From Poronia punctata (taxonomy: Eukaryota > Ascomycota > Sordariomycetes > Xylariales > Xylariaceae), in the NCBI GenBank assembly GCA_022579005.1, contig MU401479.1, positions 131,297 through 195,296 on the forward strand: DNA of 64,000 nt, read 5' to 3'. Under the pieces are notes generated by a model. It made no database searches, had not been told where the DNA came from, and saw nothing but the letters and a program-made list of their open reading frames with translations. The position numbers and the translations under genes are program-made. Shown here one piece after another: positions 1 through 10,255 of this stretch (position 1 is the stretch's first letter; each line of letters opens with the position of its first letter).

Positions 1-2840
1 GTAAATATTCATCACACTTGATGTAGCCTAGACGCTCTGCCGATCATCCCGCTCTGCTCGGCGCCAAGGGGTCCATTAGCTTAAAATACGTATCAACTGG
101 CATACCTATCACAACAGATTTATTTCACTTTTAGAAGTTGAAGTCGATTATCTATCCTGCCGCCACCTGTCTGTCTCTGTTGGAGAGAATGAATACCTAC
201 CTACATAGTAGACGTGTATCAATGTGATTAAGAAGAAGAGAGAGAGAAAAAACAGGGATGTCAAGGTCAAAGCCGGAGACAATTGTACAAAAGGATTCTG
301 CCAAGCTGAACCCAGTGTTTGGAAGTGTACCAATGCGGTATTGCCTTCTCAGCTATGCTTCCTATTATTCGTCAGTCCCTCACGAGGGCTGCAGCTATGT
401 GCAGAGAGCGACGAGGGGGGATTTTCCAGTAGATTGGGCGCAGGCACTGCACGTTGCATCCTTGTTGGTTGAAGCATAGAAGGTCATATCGTCTAATGAA
501 GAACATGCCTTCTTACCATATGTAAGGTATACACGGAAAGCGGTCGATTAATTCTCATGCCAATGCAGATTTAAGGCTGCTACGAAAGCATTACCGACGA
601 GATAGTACTAGGTAAGTAAGTACCTATGGGGTGATGACGGGAAAGGGTTGTTAGTTTGTACTCATAGACTATAGTAGCTTGGTTTCCCCTACCTATCTAC
701 TACGTGTACATGTACAAACGCAGTATAGCCTTCAAAGCTGAAAGATAATAATAGGTAAATACTTACTCATAACAACCCGTCGTCGAGTGAAATACCTACC
801 CAAGTTGGGAAGCTAGTCGAGTTAGGTATGCAAGGAGCTAGAAAAGCAAAGAGAAGGTGTGTGGTCATTTCTATCATAGCGTTCCCGGGTGCTGGACCGG
901 ACTTGGCTGCATAGAACGGCATGGGGTTACACACTCAGGTCAACGATAGGAAAATCCCATGTGGTGATGGGTATTATGTCTAGGTTTGCTATCTGCTCGT
1001 AGGTAGGTACTAAAAGTCCAACGCTACCAAGGTCAAGGAAAAATATTGATTATAGTCTAGCATATGTCTCGGCGTATTGTCGTCTACGACCTGTAAGCAT
1101 CTCGAGAAGGAGCCCCTCCCCACGTTAAGACATGCTGGGCGACACGTGGACTGTCATGACCAAAGCTTGAATTATAGTGCTAATAGTCTGGGCGCTCAAC
1201 GCTAACATCTTGTATTACTGTGCGCCCCCGAGCATAGTAGGTAGCACTACTCGTACTTCTGCGAAAAAGAAGGGAGGGTTTAGCACCGAATTGAGAAGCT
1301 TGATTTCTACGTGTATCGTGAGGAGAGCGTTGTTCAACATGTTTTTGAAGACGGGGAAACAGGGATCTTGCCAGTACCTCCTCGTACGTCTGGACTCTGC
1401 GGGATGTTGAGAGAATTGCCTGCCGGGAGAAAACGAGAGACTAACCCTGATACAGAATGCAGCCAAGCCGCATTTTATCCCTGCCAAATAAAGAATCCCA
1501 CAGACGTGGGGGACGTGGTAATTAAGGTAGGTAAGGATAACAGTTCTGTTTTGTGCATTTTGATAATTAAAGGTATCTCTTATTACGAATTTCAAGTTGC
1601 TGCTCCTTCCAACCTTGAGAATACCCTAGTCTACCTAAGAACGCAGATTTTTGTGCATGGAAGCCTTCAAGTTGTCGCCATTCTAGGGTTAATTACGTTC
1701 TGTTTCTATCACGTCTTATCGTTCCTTCTCTTTTGGCGCCGGCTAGCCCCATCTCTAGTACTTGTACTCGTACTTGTGCAACAAAAGTTCGGTTTATTCC
1801 CATGATGCCGAGCCTTTTCCAATAAAGCCAAGAAGTATACCTAGTCTAAGGGCATGTCTTCAACCACGCTCTAAAACACAGACTAATTGATACCTAGCTT
1901 CGGGCTGTTCCTCCCGAATAATATCCAACTAGACCAACGCGGCTCACCACGGCTAATGTTAGATAGGTCTGGGCGCCTTCGGATCTGGAACCTTGACCAT
2001 AGTCGCGGGTTAAAATTAATCACCAGGAAAACAGATCCTTACCAGTCCAGACGCCGCGTTGGATCCAGGATACCGGTGTTATGATAACCGTTTGAGCAAC
2101 ACGTGGTCATATCGTAACATGCACCCCTTTCGCTAACCTAACCGTCTTGGATATGCTACCAAGAAATCAAAAGAAAATAAGGGTATTCAGCTACCTACTT
2201 CAGCCTGTTGTATCATAGCCAGCCAGGCATCTGGGTTGGGGTAGTAGGTACGGTATTCGTGGCTGTTCCTTTTGCGTTCCCCCCTCATCTCTCGGTAGCC
2301 ATGACAAAACGAAACGAAAGGACTCATATGACATGCAGGTACATACACAGGCAACATTTTTTTTTAGATCTCCCGTCCTGCTTAAAGGTCCACACCCCAG
2401 AGTACGAGTACTTACCTCGGCGACCCTCTTCCACAAGAACAAAGTTTTGTTCTAATCTGACATGGGCGCCGAGTATGTAGCCTCAACGAGACTAAAAGAA
2501 AGTTAAAGTTGGCGGTCAGCAGCCGCTAAATAAATAAGCCGACGTTGAGAGAGGTACCGAACCCCCCTGCTGACTGCACTTTTTTTTAATGACAGTAATT
2601 GCCAAGTGTGCTTAAACTTTAGGTACTTGGCAAGGCGCCAACGCATCTCACGATATGTCAGAAGATGTGTCGATACCCGAACATTCTTTTTGCCCAGGCA
2701 GTTAGTTAGATAACTAGCTCGACGAAGAGTAACATGATTATTTGGAATTAAAAATTTTTAAAAGTTTTGCGTTACCTGGAGTCGTTCTAGATCGCGGAAG
2801 ATAGGCAGCCTCGGTCCGCCTCTAGTCTAGATCTACCAAT

Positions 2841-2858
2841 GTGTGTGTGTGTGTGTGT
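2841..2858. repeat. (GT)9 microsatellite
   Basis: Perfect GT dinucleotide run read directly from the sequence, in intergenic DNA. Confidence 0.95.
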
Positions 2859-2966
2859 TACTACGATAGCCCTCCACAAGCTTGTCATGACGGAGAGACT
2901 GATTATCCACAGGGTAGGCTTTGTTTGTCCGAGGCGGTCGGGGTTAGTTACACGATGGGAGCTTTG

Positions 2967-2967
<1 letters not shown>

Positions 2968-3062
<95 letters not shown>
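2968..3062. repeat. (GTAA)n tetranucleotide microsatellite, about 23 copies
   Basis: Uninterrupted GTAA/TAAG tetranucleotide array of about 95 bp. On the minus strand it encodes a meaningless LTYL repeat, which explains the long open frame across it. The perfect copies suggest recent slippage and a likely polymorphic locus. Confidence 0.95.
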
Positions 3063-4059
3063 TTCGAGAAACGCCACGGTGATACAGTAAAACAAGGGAC
3101 ACTGAGAGAACGACAACAAAAACTGTGCTGACGAGCTGTGGAGAATTAATGTGGTGGTAACCTGAGTTGACGAGTCTACTGACGCATGGGAATCTGACGA
3201 GATTTTGAATCCTTTATCTAAGGTACCTAGGTAGGTCGTCAGAGCAGCCTCTTGACTTTCCTTTACTTGTCTTCGGCTCTGGCCCTTCTTCGCGCGCCTT
3301 TCGACAAGTTTCCGGACTATACCCGACTGGTAATGGGGAACATCTGGCACGTACGTCGGGAGTGTGGAAAACACCGAATAACCCTTTGGGTCGAGTGATC
3401 TCTTTGATTGACAAAGGGGTATCAGACATTGATCCTTGTGAGTCCCTCGGAAGAAATAATTTATTTGCCAGTTCTGTTCCCGGGACTTCGTGCTTCGTCC
3501 TAGGTAAAGCTCAAGGATATTCGAGATCGCGTCCTGTTTTGAAGGATGATCTTCTTTATTCTTTCGACCTGAAGCATCGAACAGCACATTTATGGGGCGA
3601 GTGTACCTATGTATTGTCACTGGTAGTATCGTTGTTCGTAGGGGGGGGCGGCGTCTGGCTGCATTTCTCCAGACGTCGGTTGCTCGAGGAAAATAATCCC
3701 ATTGGGTCCGAATTTCCTTTGAGCTTTTGCCTCCATTATCCAAAATATACCTAGCTATACGCATACCGTAACTTCGTAGGTTAGTCGCGTTCATATTCGA
3801 CGGGGTTTGGGCTTCTTAGTACCTACGTGGCTCGACGAGAGGGAGAAGGTGACCGGTATATAATAAGTGCGATCAGAATACCTACCTTACCTACAAATGT
3901 AGGTTAGGTGAGTAGGTAGATAGCAGAGTAATTGTCAGATATTCTCAGGTTTCCCTAAATCTATTTATTGTGAAAAAGAGGAAGTGAAGTTCAGTATCAA
4001 ACAGGGACCAAGGACCAAGGACGAGTTCACATTGGCTATTCTAGATCTAACCGGCGCTA

Positions 4060-4108
4060 GGTGGTGGTGGTGGTGGTGGTTGTTGTTGTTGTTGTTGTTG
4101 TTGCTGTT
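4060..4108. repeat. Compound (GGT)n(TGT)n trinucleotide run
   Basis: About seven GGT units followed directly by about eight TGT units. It lies about 250 bp beyond the 3' end of the oxygenase gene and may fall in its 3' flank. Confidence 0.9.
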
Positions 4109-4359
4109 ATATCTAACGCCATCACCCTCCTCCGTTTGAGGGTAGCAAATAATCAAACATGCCTGGTGATAGGTAGGGGTATTCGTAGTCGGCTCTAGGT
4201 TAAGGAGAACCATCTACTCGTACATCATATGAATTTGTTGCTGTTAGAGTTTACCGGGTAGTTCAGGGTAATCAAACTGGATAGGGGCGCGAATTCCATC
4301 AAAACCCTTATACGTATAATTACTACAAACCTACACCTCACTTGAAACAAAAAAACCTA

Positions 4360-6167
4360 TTAACCCCTAATCAACCCCAAACCCCTCTTCAAAACATCCA
4401 ATTGCTCCCGACTCAACTTCCCTTCTCCTGTCGTCTCCTCCCCCTCACCATTAACAACACGCATCGCACTCATCCAATCCCGCTCACTAAACCGAATCCC
4501 GGACTGCGCTATAGCCTGAGCGAGGTTCCGCAGTACAGTCCATTGCTCCTCTGAAAAAGATGAAAAAGAAGGAGACTGGAGGATGGTCCGGTTGTCGTAG
4601 TCGAAAGTCATTTGTTCGGGCGCGGGCACTAAGTCTCCGGTCTTCGCTCGCAGGAATACATTCTCGTCGAGGATTTTTGCGTATGGGTCTTCGTTGTCTG
4701 CTGATAGGGCCATCTGTGTTGTGTTAAACATGAATGGTTCCGAAGGGTCGATACCTAGATAGGTACCTAAATATAGGTATGTACGTACAATAAGTCTGTT
4801 AACCTCCTGCCCAGACATCATATTCGTTCCGCGAAGGGTCTGGCGTCTCTCCTGCTCTAGACGGAAGTGTTGACGGATTATATCATCGTGTGGGTGGACG
4901 AAATACACGAGTGCTAGACGCTCGTAATTTCCTTGGTCGGGCTGGAACCTGACGACTGTGTTTTTTGTTTGTTTTCGCGTCAGGTTAGGTGGGGAAGGGG
5001 GTTGGTTAGGGGAAAGTGGCGATAGAACTTAACTTACGACGGTGAAGTGCCGCGGGGAATTTCCCACCCGTCAAGGATTCTAGACAGTCTCCTATGTTCA
5101 CGATGACGCTGTTCTCGATATACTGGACATATCGCCACCCTTCGGGCGCGTACACCTGTAGACAGATGACCGGGTTGCAGTACAGAAAGGTCACTGAGCC
5201 GATATCTGTGTGGCCTGCGTATGAAGCTCTCTTCTTGTCGTCATCTCTCGTCCAGTTGGTGTCTAGACAAATCGCTTAGTAGGTTGAGTTGAGTTGAGTT
5301 GACACTGTTTTACTTACGGTATCGCAGATAGTGACCTATTTCCGAGTTGGGTTGGGATGGGTCATGCATCTTGTAGAAATGGTCTGATTCCTTGTCGCAG
5401 GCTATAGAGAGAAGTTTCATGATTTTGGGAATTAAGACGTTGTGATAATGCTGATGAATGATAAGTGAGTTTTTCATCCTAAACTGGGGTAGGTAAATTA
5501 TAGATACGTACCGAATAGATCGAAGACATCTCTGCCTCATATTTATCCATAATCGGAGGGCGTTTTACCTTGCCGGTAGCGTAGAAATCGTAGTTATACT
5601 CCTCGATTGTGGGAATCAACCCGCTCTCCTTCCTAGAAGACACATTGTGTACCTAGATCAGCAGAGGTTACTTTCGAGAAATAAACAGGTAGACACCGTA
5701 CTCTTCCGGCGTCCGGAGTTTATAGCCCTCGAAAACGCCGCTTGCATTATTTGTTGTGTCATTGTCTTTCTGCTCAAGGGAGGTTTTTGAGAAATAAGTG
5801 TACGCGACATCTCTTTGGAGCTCGATCTGAAGTCAAGAAAAACCATTTCAGCAAAAACTTGAACATATGATGGAAATTATATCGTTGCCAAAAACTTACG
5901 AGATCCATAGGAATGCCGTGGTTCACGATGTGGAATATCCCAGTCGTGGCGGATCGCTTGATGGTCTGCACCAGCTGTCGAGTACCCTCTCCACCGTCGT
6001 CTAGCGCTAGATCTACGATGTAGGTCTCGGCATATTTGACTGTAAGGATATATATCTGTTTTTAGCAACATTGCACATATCTCTTTCGTCTTTATTTCAA
6101 GATACTCACGTCCTGAGCTCGTAGTCGGGGCACGAGGTAGCTTGACGAGATCCGGGTTGCCTGCCAT
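4360..6167 (-). CDS. 2-oxoglutarate/Fe(II) oxygenase (isopenicillin N synthase-like) with a repeat-bearing C-terminal tail
   Basis: Seven exons join in frame to 475 residues: 6167-6110, 6039-5900, 5826-5672, 5632-5512, 5450-5318, 5262-5038, 4955-4360. The start is the ATG in AACATGGC. The N-terminal DIOX_N part contains GIFHIVNHGIP. The jelly-roll core contains GHTDIGSVTFLY, giving the iron-binding His and Asp, and FPAALHRLVRF, giving the distal His. This matches fungal 2OG oxygenases of specialised metabolism, which couple substrate oxidation to decarboxylation of 2-oxoglutarate; the substrate is unknown. The usual RxS 2OG-binding motif reads R-L-A (ERLALVYF), so the Ser is replaced by Ala. 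After about residue 300 the protein departs from the family as I know it. Residues 411-475 hold three weak copies of the F-S-x-x-Q-W repeat that makes up the divergent neighbour at 7701. The family call is strong; exon 3/4 and 4/5 boundaries are the least certain. Confidence 0.85.
4363..4557 (-). repeat. C-terminal FSxxQW-like repeats of the oxygenase
   Basis: Encodes oxygenase residues 411-475. Three units can be seen: FSEEQWTVLRN (from 411), FSERDWMSAMRVVNG (from 433) and LSREQLDVLKRG (from 458), spaced 22 and 25 residues apart. They share the pattern F/L-S-x-x-Q/D-W/L-x-x-hydrophobic-K/R with the stand-alone protein encoded at 7701-8236, for example FSPAQWSVVKDAVGG. The third copy has lost the Trp. 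Similarity was found by eye; no profile search was run. Confidence 0.6.
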
Positions 6168-7534
6168 GTTGATTTTCGGTATAAGAGGAATAGGCCTGCC
6201 TAGTCTTGTTGCCGTATATGATCGAGGGCCAAAATAGATGACCTAGGGGAAGGACCCAACTAGGTTAGGTACATAGATACTTTAGGTAGGACTCTTGGAG
6301 TCTGGACTGGGAAACGGAGCTCTAATCTCTTGATTCACTAATAACCTTTCACGATCCGACCGCGGATGTTGTACTACCGGCATGGAGCTTACTTAGGGGT
6401 CAAAGAAAGAATGATTGACAATTAGGAACTACTACAGTATGAGGAATCCATCCGTTACCTAGTCTACGTACCTTGGTAGCTTACAAATAAGGGACGGGTA
6501 AGAGATGGGTGCTGTGCTACGTCGGTGAATCATCTGGGTCGGCTTACAAATGATGCACTAGATTGTATGAGGATAGCGAATAAGGTAGGCAGGATATAGA
6601 ACTACATACCTTGGGAGTTGATCGCTACCCTTTGATATCAGCATCTTTTGCTATATTTACACACCCAAGAGAGACCAAGGCAGGATTAACTTATTAAGCG
6701 CGACTGTTAGGCTGTGGGACAGATATTACCCGTAGTCCTAACGCTATCACGGAATGCCCCCTAATAGCTCTTATTAAGTATTTTCATCGGTAACCAATCG
6801 TCGATCGAAAAAGGTCCGGACTGGATAGGAGGTCGAGTTAAAGTTATGTACCTTACTAAAAAAGGCCTTTAGGTGTGTATAAAACATCCCTTCCCTACTT
6901 TACACATCTTGTCACACCTTGCCGACATTTAAAGCGGGGACGCATGCACGATTGATTACCTTACATATCCAACGTCTTTCCGACGAGATCGAGATAAGTG
7001 TGTTTCCTTTTGAGCCTATCCCACTCGCGATAATCTGCTACGACAGCCTTAATACACATGGTTGGATGACCTACCTTTTGGCCCGTCCTATCACGCTAAG
7101 TCATGGATTTTCGCGAAAACGATGCTTGCTTGGTCTGAAGCGTGTATCAAGATAATCGGTCGGGGGGTGGGGACTTGTGTCACGGTTCACCGATCCTTTT
7201 ATCCATACTTTATAAACCTCCTATCTCGGCCGTGTAGGCAGATAGATAGCTGGGGACGAATGTAGATATGGAAATGGACTGCGTCTGAAGACGGCAAGCT
7301 CAAACCGCTCAGACTTATCATGTCTGTTCTTGGTAATGCTTCGCTTGCTAGTCCATCATCCGTCGGCCGGGAGAGAAGAATTGTTGTCGGGCCCTTTCGA
7401 GGATGGTTAGTAAGCGTCACTTTTTCGCGATAGCCGGCGGGACGACTTTTCCTTTCATCGCCATTTTTAGGACATTAGGGACCTAAGGTAGGTAGATAAA
7501 AACTCGAGATTGTGTGTAACCTACAACAAGTACC
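6168..7534. other. Divergent intergenic region between the oxygenase and the repeat-protein gene
   Basis: About 1.5 kb separates the two start codons, so both promoters should lie here. There is no convincing coding sequence. A second TATA-like word (TATAAAA) occurs near 6878 on the plus strand with no gene assigned to it. A shared bidirectional promoter is possible, but the distance is long for one. Confidence 0.6.
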
Positions 7535-7543
7535 TATATAAAG
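7535..7543 (+). promoter_or_regulatory. TATA box for the repeat-protein gene
   Basis: The word TATATAAAG lies 158-166 nt before the ATG at 7701. It is followed by a C/A/T-rich leader containing runs of CTAC and CAAC, ending CCAAAATGCC around the start. This layout is common in strongly or conditionally expressed fungal genes. It is inferred from sequence only. Confidence 0.5.
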
Positions 7544-7700
7544 GGCGGAACGCTTGGCCAACGTTGACTCGCAATCATCCTACCTACCTTTCAACAAATA
7601 CATCATCAGATTCACACCTCAAGCCACTCCTTTATTTACCTACCTACCTACCTACTCAAATAACCTTAACCACCAACCAACCACCTTATATCTATCCAAA

Positions 7701-8236
7701 ATGCCTACTTTCACTACCGCCCAATGGGCTTCCGCCAAAGACATCGTCGACGCCCTCGTCCAGAACAATACCGTCTCCGAGAAAAAGGGCTCCTTCTTCT
7801 TCTTCTCCCCGGAGCAATGGGGAACAGTGAGGGACGGAAAGACGATCCAGATGGCCAAGGATGATTCCAAAGTCCTCTTCTCTCCCGCTCAGTGGTCTGT
7901 TGTCAAGGACATGGTCGAGGGCGAGAGGCAGAGCAACGTCAAGGTGGATAGCAAGGTACGGATGAAAAAGAAAAAAAAAAGGGAAGAGACTACTTCCTTT
8001 TCCTAGTTAGGTACTTTAGAGAGCAAGTGACTAATCTAGGTACCTAAACCTAGGTATTCTTCAGTCCAGCTCAATGGGCCGTGGTCAAGGATCTCGTCGA
8101 CGGATCTCTCACCATCCAGAGCGCCAAGGATGATTCCAAGGTCTTCTTTAGCCCTGCCCAGTGGTCTGTTGTCAAGGATGCAGTCGGGGGCAAGACCACG
8201 CTCGACATTCCCGAGAGTGTCGTGGCTTCTGCTTAG
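7701..8236 (+). CDS. Small five-repeat FSPAQW protein of unknown function
   Basis: Two exons (7701-7955 and 8054-8236) with a 98-nt intron (GTACGG donor, CCTAG acceptor) give a 145-residue protein I cannot assign to a named family. It is almost entirely five tandem units of 25-31 residues with core F-(S/T)-(P/T)-(A/E)-Q-W-x-x-(V/A)-(K/R)-D-x-V-x-G. The Trp residues are at 9, 40, 65, 93 and 122. Linkers between later units read AKDDSKV(L/F)F. There is no signal peptide, membrane segment or cysteine, so it is probably cytosolic or nuclear. Each unit could form a Trp-anchored helix. The intron falls in phase 0 exactly between DSK and VFF, at a repeat boundary. Units 3 to 5 are very similar in DNA, so the array has expanded recently. 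The divergent oxygenase carries weak copies of the same unit in its tail. Function as a peptide substrate, docking partner or scaffold is only inference. Confidence 0.8.
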
Positions 8237-8721
8237 TGGTATGATATATCAGAGTACAGTACTAACTCCTGGTTATAATGAGCGTTTAACAGATTTAGTT
8301 TCAAAAGCTCCGGAGATTGGAACCGTCTCAGGGTCATTTTGATATTAGATTTATTTTGTTTGGCTGTCCTTCATCAGACTTTCTTTAAAGTACAAGTGGT
8401 GCCCTCGCAGGCGCAAGTGTTTGGCGAACTAAAATGCTTTGTGGCCCCAAGGACGCCTGGTCCAATGTCCTCGTCGTTCGTACCCAAGACAAAACCAGGG
8501 CCATGTAAGAACGCGGACGCATGAGACAAAAGAAAAGAAGAACGAAAAAGTTCGATAAATAGAATATGCGGAAAGCGGGGGGTATCATCGTAATTCATGC
8601 AATCCTCCTGAGAAAGGTAATTAATTGCCGTTATTGTGAAATGAACAAGAAACAATCCAAGGAGCCAAGGGGAATCGGGGAATCAGGCAAGGCGTAAAAC
8701 ACATGACGATCTGCTTCGTGC
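8237..8721. other. Convergent intergenic region
   Basis: 485 bp between the stop codons of the repeat-protein gene and erf4, which face each other. It should hold both 3' ends. Nothing else was recognised. Confidence 0.6.
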
Positions 8722-10255
8722 TTATAATGCGCTTGAAGCCACTGGCTCGGTCGTTGCTTCGGCCATTGCTGGGCCAGATCTCGACCCTGGCTCGCTATGC
8801 GATCGGAAGAGCTCGGGGTCGGGAATCTGGAAGTCGAGCTGCGTCTATGTTAGTTACGGTTCTGACGTGACCGAGAACAGGGACTCAGGGGGGGCTCACA
8901 GTCATGTAGCCTGTCCGTCTCAGAGATATGATTTTGGGAGGCGAAACGCCTTCTTCCGATCCCAGGGTCTTCTCCATTTCCGCATTCCACTTCTCAATCC
9001 AAGCTTCAACTCCATTAAGCTTCGTCTTCACATTTGTCAGTCCCAGGTCCTCCCAGACCCATCCTGAAAGCACCCCGAGCACGCCGTCGAGGATATTCCT
9101 CCAATTATACGGGTTGAATATGGGAATAAGCGAGTCGTTGAGCTTTTCTACAACTCTGCGGAATTCCTGCTCCGAAATACCAGCCGCATCTAATATTTCG
9201 GGATAAAGGTTGGAGAAGGTAGGCGCCAAGTCACCTACAACCAACCAGTCTCGCTGGACTCGGATGATGCGGGTGGTCTGATATTCCACCGAATTGATAG
9301 GCACGTAAGGATTCAGGTGTGGGAAGCAAGGGTGTTGGGGGCCCCATTCGTCGCCTAGACCTGGCTGATCGGGATCTCCGACGATAGACGAATCGCTAGA
9401 TGATATGGCTGATCCGATCCCGCCCGGCAAAGATATGTTGGACCTGTTGTACTGGTGGCTGGGCCGGTCGGGTCCCCGCTCAAGGTCATTAGAGAATCCC
9501 GCGCCGGGTTCTGCATTGTTCGGTCGTGACATGACCGGGGCAGAATCTGCCTCTAACTGCGCACCAAACGTCGCTTTGAGATCGTACGACAAGCGAACAG
9601 AGTCAGGTACGCTAATCCGGTTGTTTCCACTTACACGCCCGTCAACCTGGAAGCTCGAACGGGTCGGGGTGGGATGACGGCTTTGCCTCTGTTCCGGAAG
9701 AGTTAAGAGGGGGTAATCGCCAGCACCTATTGCAGATTGGTCATCTGGTACGGCTGTGACATCAATGGTAGGGTGGGCGACAGAAATAGCTGGAGGTGGC
9801 GGTGTCGAAGGACGTCGTCTTCGGCGTGCGTGGATAGGTTGTGTATAAACCGCTGGGGGAAGTTTCGGAGTGAAATTAGTAGGATTCCAGAGACGGCCGG
9901 GACGATCTGCAGGTCGAGCAAAACGATTATGTGTGCTGAGAAGGTCTACTCGGCCGTGGACAGGAGCGCAAGGAGGAACAAGGTCTCTCGATTCATCGAT
10001 TATTAATGCTCGACTGCTTTTACCGGCGTCGGGCGGCCGTGTGCCTGTGGTCTTCGGGTTCGCCCTAACTTCCAGCACGGAGTCGTGATGATTTGGATTG
10101 ACCGGGTATCCTGCTTTCTGCTGTCCAGGCGCCAGGACATCCACATCACTCGCCCGAATTTTTAGTCCTCCTACGGCGGCCGATACGAGCTTGGTAGATC
10201 GACCTTCTGAGAGTGAAGCCGTTGGAAAAATCTCCCCGGGGGAGTGTTGCAGCAC
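8722..10255 (-). CDS. erf4: Erf4-like subunit of the Ras protein palmitoyltransferase (Golgin A7/ERF4 domain)
   Basis: The C-terminal third is a clear Golgin A7/ERF4 domain: HPCFPHLNPYVP, TRIIRVQRDW, GDLAPTFSNLYPEIL, ISEQEFRRVVEKLN, GVLSGWVWEDLGLT and a closing SLRRTGYMTLDFQIPDPE. That ending is restored by splicing 8900 to 8838 across a 61-nt intron with an ACTAAC branch site. Erf4 binds and stabilises the DHHC enzyme Erf2 at the ER/Golgi for Ras palmitoylation. The N-terminal part is long, Pro/Arg-rich and probably disordered. The 5' end is unresolved: the open frame runs back past 10255, where the first possible start is only a GTG, and the next in-frame ATG lies deep in the protein. A short upstream exon ending before an acceptor near 10270-10290 is likely. 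An ATG-bearing open frame around 10400-10575 is a candidate, but I could not fix its donor. Confidence 0.88.

Larger units (their letters stand above)
1..4359. other. Gene-free left end
   Basis: No reading frame here has convincing codon structure, splice sites or family resemblance. The longest open frames are produced by simple repeats. The tract carries a GT run, a long GTAA array, a GGT/TGT run, two small inverted repeats (2512-2577 and 2599-2633) and many short GGTAGGTA / TAGGTACCTA-type words that recur in the other intergenic parts of the window. It looks like ordinary fungal intergenic DNA. A very small or fast-evolving gene could be missed. Confidence 0.6.

Noticed and set aside
1215..1805. 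Open frames of 126 and 164 codons on opposite strands
   Set aside because: They overlap each other, have no recognisable motif, and codon use is unlike the real genes in the window.
2787..3794. 335-codon minus-strand open frame
   Set aside because: Its long LTYL repeat is the translated GTAA microsatellite; no domain, no splice context, and it overlaps only intergenic sequence.
4740..4810. Possible extra intron in oxygenase exon 7 (GTTAAC or GTACGT to CTATCTAG)
   Set aside because: The candidates are only 34-49 nt and would break the frame; the seven-exon model is in frame without it.
4360..10255. Dikaritin/ustiloxin-type RiPP or other standard biosynthetic cluster
   Set aside because: No UstY-like (DUF3328) gene, no signal peptide or Kex2-type dibasic sites in the repeat protein, and no PKS, NRPS or terpene synthase in the window. 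The oxygenase/repeat pairing is kept as a separate, weaker hypothesis.
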